The notes beneath the pieces were generated by a model. The model was not told the DNA's origin and made no database searches. It saw nothing but the letters and a program-made list of their open reading frames with translations. This document shows positions 41,947 through 51,557 of a stretch of DNA of 56,369 nt, one piece after another. Origin of the DNA: Armatimonadota bacterium (GTDB lineage Bacteria; Armatimonadota; UBA5829; DSUL01); the NCBI GenBank assembly GCA_020846715.1, contig JADLDK010000063.1:1-56369 (forward strand), written 5' to 3'. Each line of letters starts with the position of its first letter. The stretch's first letter is position 1. A program made the translations under genes and the position numbers.

Positions 41947-43674
41947 TCAGGCTGAGGCCACAGGCAACAGGATTTCAAAGCGAGCGCCCTTGCCTTCTTC
42001 GCCAGTTTCTGTGATCTCTCCCCTGTGCGCATCTATTATGCCCTTCACGATAGAGAGTCCAAGTCCCATGCCCTTGGAGCGCGTTGAGAAGAACGGGCGG
42101 AAAATCTGTTTCTTTACATCCCTCGGAATGCCGGGCCCACGGTCTTCGAAGGTGACGCGTATCTGCTCCGGTTGGTGGGGCACAGGTTCTGTTCGCACAC
42201 GCACAAGCCCGCCTTCCTGCTGGAAATTGAAGCTGTTTTCGATAAGCTCGGAGAAGCAGCGGCGCAGCTTGGATGGGTCAGCTTCCACCGGTGGTAGATC
42301 CGGCGCGAACTCCAGCTCCAGCTTCACGGGCGTATTGCGCGGGAAGGCCTCAGTTACGGCTTCCTGTAACAGCTCGTTAATGGAGATGCGGCTGGTTTGC
42401 AGCTTGGTGGCGACGACAAATTCCCGGAACTCTGAGAGAATCTCTTCAAGGCGGAAGATCCCTCTCTCAAGGCTGGTGATGAGGGGCATAATCTTCTCTC
42501 GGTCGCAGCACTCTTCGCACACGTGGCGCAGTTCGTTTAGATCGCCTTTGATGGCAAAGACGCGGTTGCCGATCATGTGCGCGGAGCGCGCCGACATCTC
42601 ACCCCATGCCGCCATTCTCTCGGCGGCGACTAGCCTCTTGACGAGGTTGACGCTGTCGATGACTGCTCCCAGAATGCTGGCGATCGCCACGACCAGCCCC
42701 TCATCCTCATCCGTAAAATCGTTTGGCACCCAGGCGTAGGCGCTGCGCCTTCTCAGGATGCGCAGCACCCCCAGCAGATGGTCGTAGCCCTGAATGGGCG
42801 CTGCGATGAGGCCGCCCACTTCTTCCGGCGGCAGCTCTTCGTGCCGTCCCCGCCAGCGCGGGTCTTTGCGCGGGTCTCCCACGCGCGCCGGCTGTCCGTG
42901 CTCAGCCACCCAGCCGGTGATGCCCTCACCCAGGCTGTAGCGCGCCTCATGAACCTTCTCCCCCAGCGATCCTCTCGAAGCTTCGAGCACGAGGGCGGTG
43001 TTGTCTTTGTCCAGCAAAAAGATGGAGCAGTCTTCAAACTGGATTGCTCCGGCCACCAGGTCTATGACGCGGTTATAGAGGTCAACGGAGCGCGCAAAGC
43101 GGCCGATCTCGCGCCCCAGTGAGACCAGGGCCGCCTGTCTCTTGCGCTGCTCGTCCGCCACAATGCGCAGCGCGATGAGATTGGCTACGGCTACCAGAAA
43201 ATCTTCGTGCTCTTCAGTGAAGGCATTCAGCGCAACGCTCTCGACGTTGATAACTCCCTGCGTCCTTCCGTCCGCGTCAAGGATGGGCACAGCGAGTTCG
43301 CTCCTGGCATCCGCGAAGTGGCGCACATAGTACCTGTCACTTGACACATCGCCGGTGCGGTAGGGAGCGCCAGTAGCCGCGACGTGGCTGGTGATACCAC
43401 GCCCTGTCTCCTGCGACATCTTCAACCGCAGCCGCGCGCTCATCTCACTCCAGCCCGCCCCCGCCGTGTAGCGCACAGCGAGCTCACCGTGCTCATAGTC
43501 CACCATAGCGATGAACGCGCGGTGAGCATTGAGGGCGTGCATGGACTCTGTGAGGATGGCGTCAATGATGTGATCCAACTGGGCATCGTTGGAGACCAGC
43601 AGACGAGAGATCCGTCCAAACACCGAGGCGTGAAGATAGGCGCTTCTTGTAGCCTTGTTCCCAGCGTTACTCAT
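41947..43674 (-). CDS. Cytosolic histidine kinase with two GAF domains
   Basis: This 575-residue protein has GAF domains at about 30-170 and 195-345 (YYVRHFADARSELAVPILD; EGITGWVAEHGQPARVGDPR). The phosphoacceptor region is atypical: AAWGEMSARSAHMIGNRVFA with His366, not the common SHELRTP. The ATPase domain has N (IENSFNFQQEGG), DRGPGIP and GMGLGLSIVKGI. No membrane segment is present. It would sense a small ligand or redox signal in the cytosol. The response regulator gene follows 63 bases downstream, and a terminator ends the operon at 41336-41370. Confidence 0.92.
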   Translation of the reverse strand: MSNAGNKATRSAYLHASVFGRISRLLVSNDAQLDHIIDAILTESMHALNAHRAFIAMVDYEHGELAVRYTAGAGWSEMSARLRLKMSQETGRGITSHVAATGAPYRTGDVSSDRYYVRHFADARSELAVPILDADGRTQGVINVESVALNAFTEEHEDFLVAVANLIALRIVADEQRKRQAALVSLGREIGRFARSVDLYNRVIDLVAGAIQFEDCSIFLLDKDNTALVLEASRGSLGEKVHEARYSLGEGITGWVAEHGQPARVGDPRKDPRWRGRHEELPPEEVGGLIAAPIQGYDHLLGVLRILRRRSAYAWVPNDFTDEDEGLVVAIASILGAVIDSVNLVKRLVAAERMAAWGEMSARSAHMIGNRVFAIKGDLNELRHVCEECCDREKIMPLITSLERGIFRLEEILSEFREFVVATKLQTSRISINELLQEAVTEAFPRNTPVKLELEFAPDLPPVEADPSKLRRCFSELIENSFNFQQEGGLVRVRTEPVPHQPEQIRVTFEDRGPGIPRDVKKQIFRPFFSTRSKGMGLGLSIVKGIIDAHRGEITETGEEGKGARFEILLPVASA

Positions 43675-43847
43675 GTCGCATACTATTTAGCCGGAAACGG
43701 CGCAGTATGCCTCCGCAAGACAGTACAAACCGCGCCAGATGAGCTTGTGTGGCACTGGCGCAGGAGTCGTTGCTCAGCGCGAAGAAACAGCTTCCAGGCT
43801 TGCGGGTATTGTTCCGCCGCGCCGCTTTTCTTCGTCTCACACTCTCT

Positions 43848-44756
43848 ATGGCCACAGTCGCGCCCATATTCTCCACGTTTTTACTGTTGCTGGTCGGTTT
43901 CGCCCTGCGCAAAGGACGCATCCTGAAGCAGGGTGAGACGGACACGCTCAACGCCGTGATTATCTTCGCGACCGTGCCGGCCCTGGCTTTCACCATCATG
44001 TACGGTCAGAAGCTGAGCTGGAGCGCGGCGGCAGTTGTGGTCGGCGGGAACCTGGCCAATCTGGTCAGCCTTGCAGTTGCATGGAGTATCGCGCGCGCAT
44101 TGAAGCTCAGCCGGCCGCGAACCGGGGCGTTTATGATAGCCGCAACCTTCGGCAACACGACTTTTATGGGAATTCCGATTATCGCGGCGGCCTTTCACGG
44201 AAGCAAGCATGCGCTCTTGTACGGGATTGTGTATGGCGAGCTGGCGATGTCGCTACCGGTATATACGCTGGGATTGTGGGTGGCTTCGCACTTTGGCGGC
44301 GCGCAGGCGCATATGCGGGAGCTTCTGTCCATCAAGCGGCTGCCAGCAATACCGGCGCTTTTTGCTGGACTCGTGTTGTCCGGAGTGACAGTGCCTGGGG
44401 CGTTGATGGACGTCATCAAGAGCCTTGGCGCCTGCACGCTGCCGCTTTCGATGATCTCGGTGGGCGTTATGCTGAGCGGCCGGAGCTTTCGCGGAAACGG
44501 AGCGCTCATCGTGTGTACGGGCATTTTGAAGTTGTTTTGCATGCCGCTGATTGTGTATGCCATACTGACTCTGTTCGGAGTTGGGGGGCTCACGAGGCAG
44601 GTGGCGACTTTGCAGGCGGCGATGCCGAACTCAATCATCTCCAATATTATGACCGTCCAGGGCGGCTCGGATGGCAATCTGGTTTCCAGCGCTACGCTGG
44701 CCACGACCATCGCCAGCGTAGCGACGCTGCCGCTTGTGCTGATGGCGCTTCGCTGA
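43848..44756 (+). CDS. AEC-family (auxin efflux carrier) permease
   Basis: This 302-residue protein starts at ATG 43848; the frame extends upstream to 43749 but that part is not family-like. It has about ten hydrophobic segments. Motifs of the AEC family are LLVGFALRKGRIL, ATFGNTTFMGIPI (the polar helix break), ALMDVIKSLGACTLPLSMISVGVML and LQAAMPNSIISNIMT. These carriers export or import organic acids such as malonate or malate. The exact substrate is unknown. The divergent neighbour is the two-GAF kinase. Confidence 0.88.
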   Translation: MATVAPIFSTFLLLLVGFALRKGRILKQGETDTLNAVIIFATVPALAFTIMYGQKLSWSAAAVVVGGNLANLVSLAVAWSIARALKLSRPRTGAFMIAATFGNTTFMGIPIIAAAFHGSKHALLYGIVYGELAMSLPVYTLGLWVASHFGGAQAHMRELLSIKRLPAIPALFAGLVLSGVTVPGALMDVIKSLGACTLPLSMISVGVMLSGRSFRGNGALIVCTGILKLFCMPLIVYAILTLFGVGGLTRQVATLQAAMPNSIISNIMTVQGGSDGNLVSSATLATTIASVATLPLVLMALR

Positions 44757-44870
44757 GCGCAGACTCTGGCGGCGTAAAGCGAATTGATACCCGGGACGGC
44801 CTGACCGCAGCAGACGATAAGCCGTCTTGCGCCTGCGGTAAGGCCTGGCAGATTTCACGGCTCACTATTT

Positions 44871-47108
44871 ATGGATTTTCTACAGGGACTGAACGAATCA
44901 CAAAAAGAGGCTGTCTCCCACGAAGGGGGGCCGCTGCTGGTTTTTGCGGGCGCGGGATCCGGCAAGACCCGGGTGCTGACGCACCGCATTGCCTGGCTGA
45001 TTGACCAGGGCAAAGCGCAGCCCTATCAGATACTCGCTGTCACCTTCACCAACAAAGCCGCCAGAGAGATGAAGACGCGCATCGAAGATCTGCTGGGGGC
45101 GCAGGCGGCATCAGAAGTGTGGGCAGGCACGTTCCACTCCGTGTGCGCGAAAATCCTGCGCATTTCAGGGGAGAAGATCGGGCTGGACCGCAACTTTGTG
45201 ATTGTGGACGATGACGATCAGATATCGCTGATCAAGGAGTGTCTGCACGAGCTCAATATCAGCGAAAAGAACTATCCGGCGCGCGGCGTTCTTTCCCAAA
45301 TCAGCCACGGCAAGGAGCAGCTTCTGGACCCGGAGTCTTTTCTGCGCAAGAATACGGGCCGGCAGGAAGAGACAGTAGCGACTATCTGGCGGCTCTACGC
45401 AAAGAAGCTGCGCGATATGCGCGGGGTGGATTTCGACGACATCATCCTGTACGCGGTGCGTCTGCTGGAGGAGCGGGAGGATGTGCGGGACAACTACCAG
45501 CGCAAGTTCCGGCATGTGCTGGTGGATGAGTATCAAGACATCAACTTCAGTCAGTACCGTTTCGTGGAGCTGCTGGCGGAGAAGCATCGCAATATCACAG
45601 TGGTTGGCGATGACGATCAGTCCATCTATTCGTGGCGCGGCGCGGATATCAGTATCATCCTCAACTTTGAGCGCGATTTTCCGGACGCGAAGATTGTCAA
45701 GCTGGAGCAAAACTACCGCTCAACGCAGATCATTCTGGACGCAGCGCATGAGGTTGTGAGCTCCAACGAAAATCGCGCGGACAAGAAGCTGTGGACAGAA
45801 AATGGCGTTGGAAAGCTGATCACGATGTGGGAGGCGATGGATGAACTGCACGAGGCGGATCTGGTGGCGCAGTTCATCGAAGAGCAGGTCGCAGGGGGAC
45901 GGCGCGCGTCTGACTTTGCCATCCTCTACCGGACCAACGCGCAGTCACGTCCCTTTGAAGAGGTCTTTTTGCACCACAAGCTGCCTTACCGCATTATCGG
46001 GGGCGTTCGCTTCTGGGCGCGAAAGGAGATCAAGGACGCCATTGCCTACCTGCGCCTGATCGCCAACGACGCGGACAACGTGAGTTTCAGGCGCATCGTG
46101 AACGTTCCGACACGCGGCATTGGCGCAACGACAATCGAGCGCCTGGAAGACTACGCGGCAGTGCACGACACCAACCTGTGGAACGCGGCGACTTCGAAAG
46201 ACGTGCTGGAGCGCATCCAGCCCAAGGCCGGACGCGCTCTTCAGGGGTTCTCCGGCGCAATCTCGCTGTTGCGCGACAAAGCCAGGAATCTCCCCGTCAG
46301 TGATCTGCTGAAGGAAACGCTTGAGGAGAGCGGCTATCTGAAGACACTTGAGCAGGAGCGCACGATGGAAGCGCAGGGACGCCTCGAAAACTTGCAGGAG
46401 CTTGTTTCGGTGGCGACTCTGTTTGACACGCAGGCGGAAGATACGTCGCTGGAGGCGTTTCTGGCGCAGGTGGCGCTGGTTTCAGACGTGGACGCTTTAG
46501 AGGACGACGCGCAGGCTGTCGTGCTGATGACGCTGCCCGCAGCCAAGGGTCTGGAGTTCCCGGTCGTCATTATGACGGGGCTTGAGGAGGGGATTTTCCC
46601 GCACTCGCGTTCGCTGTACGACTCCAGGCAGCTTGAGGAGGAGCGCCGGCTGTGTTATGTGGGCATGACGCGGGCAAAAGAGGAGCTTTACTTCACCTAT
46701 GCGTTTCGCAGGATGCACTACGGGGCGTCAAACCGGTCCAGCCTGTCGCGCTTTGTCAAAGACATCCCCTCACAATACTTTGACAACCCGCCGAAGGCTG
46801 AACCCACTGCCTGGAACACATCCGCAGTCCTGACTTCGCGCGCGCCGGTTTCAAACACGGGCTCTCAGTTCCGCGAGGGTGACAGGGTGGCGCATGCAAA
46901 GTTTGGTAAGGGCGTGGTCATCAACTCGACTGGTTCGGGTGATGAAGAACAGGTCACGGTGATGTTTGCGGGCGGTGTTGGGCTGAAGAAGCTGCTGCTG
47001 GCGTATGCGAAGCTGGAGCGGGCGACAAACGGAGCGCACGCAGGCAGCGATCCGGCGGGCGATAGTGAGGCCGTTGGAAGTGTCGAAGACCCGTTTTTCC
47101 GGGACTGA
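44871..47108 (+). CDS. pcrA: UvrD/PcrA-type superfamily 1 DNA helicase
   Basis: This 745-residue 3'-5' helicase has Walker A GAGSGKT at 27-33, motif II VDEYQDINFSQY, motif III GDDDQSIYSWRGA, motif IV EQNYRSTQIIL and later TLPAAKGLEFPVVIMTG and VGMTRAKEELYFTYA. The C-terminal Tudor-like domain (FREGDRVAHAKFGKGVVIN) is characteristic of PcrA and binds RNA polymerase. It acts in DNA repair and replication. The length is normal. It starts at ATG 44871 and stands 114 bases after the AEC permease. Confidence 0.95.
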   Translation: MDFLQGLNESQKEAVSHEGGPLLVFAGAGSGKTRVLTHRIAWLIDQGKAQPYQILAVTFTNKAAREMKTRIEDLLGAQAASEVWAGTFHSVCAKILRISGEKIGLDRNFVIVDDDDQISLIKECLHELNISEKNYPARGVLSQISHGKEQLLDPESFLRKNTGRQEETVATIWRLYAKKLRDMRGVDFDDIILYAVRLLEEREDVRDNYQRKFRHVLVDEYQDINFSQYRFVELLAEKHRNITVVGDDDQSIYSWRGADISIILNFERDFPDAKIVKLEQNYRSTQIILDAAHEVVSSNENRADKKLWTENGVGKLITMWEAMDELHEADLVAQFIEEQVAGGRRASDFAILYRTNAQSRPFEEVFLHHKLPYRIIGGVRFWARKEIKDAIAYLRLIANDADNVSFRRIVNVPTRGIGATTIERLEDYAAVHDTNLWNAATSKDVLERIQPKAGRALQGFSGAISLLRDKARNLPVSDLLKETLEESGYLKTLEQERTMEAQGRLENLQELVSVATLFDTQAEDTSLEAFLAQVALVSDVDALEDDAQAVVLMTLPAAKGLEFPVVIMTGLEEGIFPHSRSLYDSRQLEEERRLCYVGMTRAKEELYFTYAFRRMHYGASNRSSLSRFVKDIPSQYFDNPPKAEPTAWNTSAVLTSRAPVSNTGSQFREGDRVAHAKFGKGVVINSTGSGDEEQVTVMFAGGVGLKKLLLAYAKLERATNGAHAGSDPAGDSEAVGSVEDPFFRD

Positions 47109-47444
47109 AGCGTCTGGAATCCAGAGCCCTTTGAAGTGAGATCTCTCAGCTAAGGGACATCGGAAGCCTCTGAGGAATTGCGGGCGTCTTTGACTGGCCG
47201 CATCTGTCCGGCGACGGCCAACGCGTGTAACTTTCTGATGATAATCGTGAGACTGCAGCGCGATAATATGTGACAGAGTTCTGGGAAGTGGCGGCTCCTG
47301 ACGGTACACAAGTAAACGCCAGCCCCGGAGGAGCTGGCGTCTGAGAAGGAAGCGTCTCGAGACTGCTGAGTGCCGAGTGGATCAGAAGCTGTTGCAGAAG
47401 CCTTCAACTCCTGATCCGCCCCTCACTCACGAATCATCTTCGGG
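47109..47444. other. Convergent intergenic region between pcrA and Fur-family gene
   Basis: This 336-base gap separates two converging genes. It contains one strong hairpin (47316-47340, annotated separately). No gene or promoter is supported elsewhere in it. Confidence 0.5.
47316..47340. terminator. Possible terminator hairpin between pcrA and Fur-family gene
   Basis: ACGCCAGC (47316-47323) and GCTGGCGT (47333-47340) form a perfect 8-bp stem. On the minus strand it is followed by TTTACTTGT, a weak T-tract suited to ending the Fur-family transcript. The plus strand has no T-run. Confidence 0.45.
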
Positions 47445-47915
47445 CTACCTGGTAGCGCAGGCCTCACAGTAGCCGGCGACATCAATCTTCAGTGACTCCA
47501 CGCTAAAGCCCATCTCTTCGGCCACTTTGTCCCGCAGCCGCCGCGCGTAGTCGGTCTGAAACTCGATGATATTTCCGCACGAAAGGCAGCGAATGTGGTG
47601 GTGCTGATAGCCGTTGCCCCTCTTGAACTCATAGCAGCGGCGGTCGTCTTCAAAAATCAGCTCATCCACCAGACTCGCTTCCTTAAGCAGCGAGATAGTG
47701 CGATAGACCGTGGACAGACTGACACGGGAATCGATGTCCCTGGCCCGCCTGTAGAGATCCTCAACGCTCAGATGGTCGTTGGATGATTTCAGAATGTCAT
47801 AGATCAGCTTGCGCTGCCTGGTCGAACGCTGCCCAAGAACTGGCGGGACCGTCTCTTCTGCAGGATGCTCGACATTGTGGTTGTTATCCGCAATACAAAA
47901 CTCTGGGGAACTCAT
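47445..47915 (-). CDS. Fur-family transcriptional regulator
   Basis: This 156-residue protein has the Fur winged helix (GQRSTRQRKLIYDILKSSND, SRVSLSTVYRTISLLKEASL) and dimerisation domain with a His-rich site (GNGYQHHHIRCLSCGNIIEF). CLSC and CEAC form the structural zinc pair. It differs from the 33424 protein, so the genome has at least two Fur-type sensors. The promoter at 47926-47954 puts the transcript start a few bases before ATG 47915, with no ribosome site. The upstream nrfH gene is on the same strand. Confidence 0.9.
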   Translation of the reverse strand: MSSPEFCIADNNHNVEHPAEETVPPVLGQRSTRQRKLIYDILKSSNDHLSVEDLYRRARDIDSRVSLSTVYRTISLLKEASLVDELIFEDDRRCYEFKRGNGYQHHHIRCLSCGNIIEFQTDYARRLRDKVAEEMGFSVESLKIDVAGYCEACATR

Positions 47916-47925
47916 GTCAATCTAG

Positions 47926-47954
47926 ATGCTACTCACTTTCAAGCATTACGTCAA
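47926..47954 (-). promoter_or_regulatory. Promoter of the second Fur-family gene, almost leaderless
   Basis: On the minus strand TTGACG (47954-47949) and TAGCAT (47931-47926) are 17 bases apart. The -10 box ends 10 bases before the A of ATG 47915, leaving a leader of only about 3 bases. A leaderless or near-leaderless mRNA fits the absence of a Shine-Dalgarno sequence. Confidence 0.5.
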
Positions 47955-48100
47955 CATATATTAAACAATCTGTCATTCCATAAACACGCAGCATACACAC
48001 GCGAGAGTGCGTCACATTTCCGATACAGATTGCGTCGCGAGCGGGCGGTGTGTGTTTGATCTGTGTCTGCGCCGGAGGACAGAACGCAGGATAGCCTGGT

Positions 48101-48586
48101 TCACTCTCCGCCATGCGGCACGCCTGCGTGACAACTGGAGCACGCTTTGCCTTTGGCCATGGCAGCGTGCTGGGGCTGCGCTTTGGGGTCCAGCCGGTCA
48201 GAATGACAGCGGATGCAATTGTCATTGATGACTTTCAGAGTATCCGGGCGCGCTTTGATGTTTTTGTGGTTGTGATCCGTGAGATAGACAAAGCTGTGAC
48301 GCAGCCCGGAGCGCGACTTGAAGACGTAGCCTGCAAAGGCTGATGAGTGCGGCGTGTGGCAGTCCATGCAGTTGGTCACGCTGGCATGGGGTGAGGCCTT
48401 CCACGAGTCATACATAGGCTGCATAATGTGGCAGTTGAGGCAAGCTTTCGGGTCGTCTGAAAGATAGGACGCGGCGTTCGTGGATTTCAGGGCGTAGGCG
48501 CCGGCGCCGAACAGGACTGCGCACGCTGCGAACGCAACAATCCGGTACTGTCTTGTCATTGTGTGAAAACGGGGAATCCGCGGCAT
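48101..48586 (-). CDS. nrfH: NrfH-like tetraheme cytochrome c
   Basis: This 161-residue protein has an N-terminal membrane anchor (IVAFAACAVLFGAGAYAL) and four CxxCH heme sites: C49-H53, C73-H77, C124-H128 and C149-H153. The first is CLNCHIM with Met55, the NrfH heme-1 ligand arrangement. NrfH passes electrons from menaquinol to the nitrite reductase NrfA. ATG 48586 fits AAGGTG better than 48592. No nrfA gene lies downstream; the next same-strand gene is the Fur-family regulator. It may serve another reductase or a distant nrfA. Confidence 0.85.
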   Translation of the reverse strand: MPRIPRFHTMTRQYRIVAFAACAVLFGAGAYALKSTNAASYLSDDPKACLNCHIMQPMYDSWKASPHASVTNCMDCHTPHSSAFAGYVFKSRSGLRHSFVYLTDHNHKNIKARPDTLKVINDNCIRCHSDRLDPKAQPQHAAMAKGKACSSCHAGVPHGGE

Positions 48587-48848
48587 AGTCATTCACCTTG
48601 GGCGGCGCGTCGCAATGGCAGCGCGTTATGTTATGAACGAAACACGGACAGGGGTGAGCAAGACCCGGGCGGCGTCGCAGACTGTGCCCGCCGCGGGCGC
48701 ACGCGCGGACACTGGTTCCCAGACAACTCAGAGAACAAACAGACACACGATAGATTGTGCGTCTCCGTACAAAGACTTCGCGGAGGAGCGGAAAGTTTCC
48801 TTCCGCGACACCCAGGGGACAAAATGCCAGGGTGCGGACTGCTGAGCA

Positions 48849-49619
48849 ATGAACAACCCTACTGTCAATACCAAAACGTGGGATGAGCGCGAGTTTACAT
48901 CAGCTTTGCAGGCAGCGCTGAAAAAGCTGGCTCTCAAGCTGTCCGCAGAGCAAGAGACCCGGATGGGCGCATTCGCGCGTCTGCTTTTTGAAACCAACCA
49001 GCGCCTCAACCTCACCCGCATCACCGATCCGCAGGAGGTGGCGGTCAAGCACTTTGCAGACTCACTGACGGTGTTGTCTGTTGGGGTGGAAGAGAGAGCG
49101 GGCGCAGTGGATGTGGGCTCGGGAGGAGGTCTTCCGGGGATACCGCTGGCGATCGCCCGCCCGGACCTGCGGGTGACGATGCTTGAGGCGACGGGGCGCA
49201 AGGCGGCTTTTCTGAGTGAAGCTGTCGCCTCTCTCGGTCTTGATAATGCTGAGGTGCTGTGCGGACGCGTTGAGGAGCTGGCTCACGAGCGCCAGATCCG
49301 GCAGCGCTTCGACATCGCCGTGTGGCGCGGGCTGGGCGATCTGGCGCTGGGAGCAGAGGTCTGTGTGCCTCTGGTGCGCACTGGCGGACGCGCGGTTGCG
49401 ATGAAGGGTCCGAAGCTGGAAGAGGAGCTGGCCGCAGCGAGAGCGCTCATCGGGCAGCTTGGGGGCAGGGTAGAGAAGATAGTGGAGGCTGCACTGCCTG
49501 GCGATATTCGCCACCGCCTTCTGGTTATAGAGAAAATCCGCCAGACCCCGCCTCAGTTCCCGCGCGCCTGGAAGCGAATCAAGAACAGCCAGACGCACGC
49601 GGCAAGCGAGCGCGAGTGA
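48849..49619 (+). CDS. rsmG: 16S rRNA m7G527 methyltransferase RsmG
   Basis: This 256-residue Rossmann methyltransferase methylates G527 of 16S rRNA with SAM. The family motifs are NQRLNLTRITDPQEVAVKHFADSL, the SAM loop VDVGSGGGLPGIPLAIARP and GRKAAFLSEA. FDIAVWRGLGDLALGAEV and GGRAVAMKGPKLEEEL complete the fold. The length is normal for the family. It precedes a MurQ/GKRP-like gene after 73 bases. The usual partner mnmG is not in view. Confidence 0.93.
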   Translation: MNNPTVNTKTWDEREFTSALQAALKKLALKLSAEQETRMGAFARLLFETNQRLNLTRITDPQEVAVKHFADSLTVLSVGVEERAGAVDVGSGGGLPGIPLAIARPDLRVTMLEATGRKAAFLSEAVASLGLDNAEVLCGRVEELAHERQIRQRFDIAVWRGLGDLALGAEVCVPLVRTGGRAVAMKGPKLEEELAAARALIGQLGGRVEKIVEAALPGDIRHRLLVIEKIRQTPPQFPRAWKRIKNSQTHAASERE

Positions 49620-49692
49620 CGGTTGCGCCCGCGCTCAGGCAGGGCTGGGCTCTGTTTCAATCGAAGAGGGCGCAAGAGAAGGAGTGTTTTGA

Positions 49693-51555
49693 ATGGCAAG
49701 CGCGCAAACCCCGGTTACGGCGGCTGAAAAGGCCGATCAATTCCTGACAGAATCCACTCAGTTCCGGCTCGGGTCGCTGTTGACGGAGAGTCCGCATCCG
49801 CGCTCGCGTACGCTGAGCGACGTTGCCCGCGCAAGCGCCGCGGACGGGCTGGCGATGCTTTTCGATGTGGACCGCGACGTGGTGAAGAAATTTCGAGACT
49901 TCGCTATGAGCGGCCGTCCGCAAAAGATTGCGCAAACTGTGGTGGATGCTTTGCAGGCAGGCGGGCGCATCTTCTGCACAGGGTGCGGCGCGACCGGGCG
50001 GCTGAGCATTCAGATGGACTCCATCTGGCGGGACTTCTGGCAGAGGCGGCGCGTGGCCGGAGCGCTGGAGCCCGACCCTGACGAGTGGGAAGAGCGCACT
50101 TTCAGCGTAATGGCAGGCGGTGACTTTGCGCTGATCAAGAGCGTGGAAGGCTTTGAGGATTTCACGCAGTTCGGGCGTCAGCAGATTGCCGATCTGAATA
50201 TCAGCGATCGCGACGTTGTCTTTGCGATTACGGAAGGCGGGGAGACGTCGTTCGTCATTGGGACCGCCTGGCAGGGTGTGGATGTTGGCGCAAAGGTCTA
50301 CTTTGTCTACAACAACCCGGATGAAGTGTTGCGGGAGCACGTCATCCGAAGCCGCGAGGTGATTGACGACGGACGAATTGAGACCGTAAATCTCACCACC
50401 GGCCCGATGGCCATTACCGGATCCACGCGCATGCAGGCCACCAGCATTCAGCTTTGCGCCATGCTGTTGATCTGGGAGATCGTTCTCAGAGAAATTACAG
50501 GACAGGGGAGCGTGGAAGCGATCGCTTCGGAAGTATGCGCAGAGTTTGCCGCATCGCTGGAAGCTGTTCATGCGACTCTTCAGTCGGAGGAGCTACGCTG
50601 TGAACTCGGCGCTTTGGTGGAACGAGAGGAGCGGGTTTACCGCGCAGGCAAACGCAACAGCTACTTCGCCGACCGTCTGTCCATAGATGTTCTGACAGAC
50701 ACCACCGAGAGAAGCCCCACTTTCTGCATCCCGGCGTTTCGCAAGTTTGACGACGAACAGGCTGCGGAATCCTGGTCGTTTCTATTTTTGCCGGAGGAGA
50801 GCGCGCAGCTTGCATGGCGGCGTCTGCTGAGAAGAGACCCGCGACCGGTAGAGTGGAGTGAAGAGCAAGTGCGCCGGATGATTGGCCCGGAGCTTGCGCC
50901 GCGACAGCACGCTATTATGAAGACTATCGGGCTGCAGGAAATCTACCGCTTCAAGATCGGGCTGGACGGGTTGGCGTATCGAAGGTTTCAGCAGGGCGAC
51001 ACGGCGACAGCAATTACGACTGAGCAGGAGCTGGGAGAACTCCGGGAGGACGGTTCCTATCAGAGGATGCTCTGGCAGGCGCATGCGAACGGAGCTGAGA
51101 CGAGCCTGGTGTTTCTGGGGACTGAGGAGGCGCTCAAAGACGCGCGAGCGCTTGTGAAGGAATCTTTGCCTGCTGGCACGTTTCTGGTCGCTTTGAAGCT
51201 GCCGGAGGAGTCCGGTCTACTTGAGTTTGCTTCCAGAATCGGCGTTAAGATGATGTTGAACGCCCTGTCCACGTGTACGCTGGTGCGTATGGGACGGGTG
51301 ATGGGCAACGTGATGATCTGGGTTGTTCCGAGCAACTTGAAGCTTATTGACCGCTCAACGCGCTACATTTCACAGCTTGTTGGTGTCCCTTATGAGCAGG
51401 CCTGCCACATGCTCTTTGACGTTATCGAGTATGTCTCGCCGCGGATGCGCGCCGGACAGGTGTATCCGGCTCCGGTGGGCGTGTCCGTCATGCGTCTGCG
51501 GCACGGACTGGACAACGAGCAGGCGGAAAAGCGGCTCTATGAGGAGCTGGGGTAG
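49693..51555 (+). CDS. Double-SIS MurQ/GKRP-like protein
   Basis: This 620-residue protein is about twice the length of MurQ, the N-acetylmuramic acid 6-phosphate etherase. The first SIS domain has IFCTGCGATGRLSIQMD and ITEGGETSFVIGTAWQG, and ALSTCTLVRMGRVMGNVMIWVVPSN matches MurQ's NxKLxDR region (LKLIDRSTRYISQLVG). Two SIS-type halves recall eukaryotic glucokinase regulatory protein (GKRP). It may bind sugar phosphates as an enzyme or a regulator. ATG 49693 has AAGGAG 9 bases upstream. mazG follows 2 bases after its stop, so they are co-transcribed. Confidence 0.85.
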   Translation: MASAQTPVTAAEKADQFLTESTQFRLGSLLTESPHPRSRTLSDVARASAADGLAMLFDVDRDVVKKFRDFAMSGRPQKIAQTVVDALQAGGRIFCTGCGATGRLSIQMDSIWRDFWQRRRVAGALEPDPDEWEERTFSVMAGGDFALIKSVEGFEDFTQFGRQQIADLNISDRDVVFAITEGGETSFVIGTAWQGVDVGAKVYFVYNNPDEVLREHVIRSREVIDDGRIETVNLTTGPMAITGSTRMQATSIQLCAMLLIWEIVLREITGQGSVEAIASEVCAEFAASLEAVHATLQSEELRCELGALVEREERVYRAGKRNSYFADRLSIDVLTDTTERSPTFCIPAFRKFDDEQAAESWSFLFLPEESAQLAWRRLLRRDPRPVEWSEEQVRRMIGPELAPRQHAIMKTIGLQEIYRFKIGLDGLAYRRFQQGDTATAITTEQELGELREDGSYQRMLWQAHANGAETSLVFLGTEEALKDARALVKESLPAGTFLVALKLPEESGLLEFASRIGVKMMLNALSTCTLVRMGRVMGNVMIWVVPSNLKLIDRSTRYISQLVGVPYEQACHMLFDVIEYVSPRMRAGQVYPAPVGVSVMRLRHGLDNEQAEKRLYEELG

Positions 51556-51557
51556 CA

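Noticed and set aside
48615..48845. 76-codon ORF upstream of rsmG
   Set aside because: Low-complexity Ala/Arg/Thr sequence, no ribosome site and no domain-like pattern; probably not a gene.
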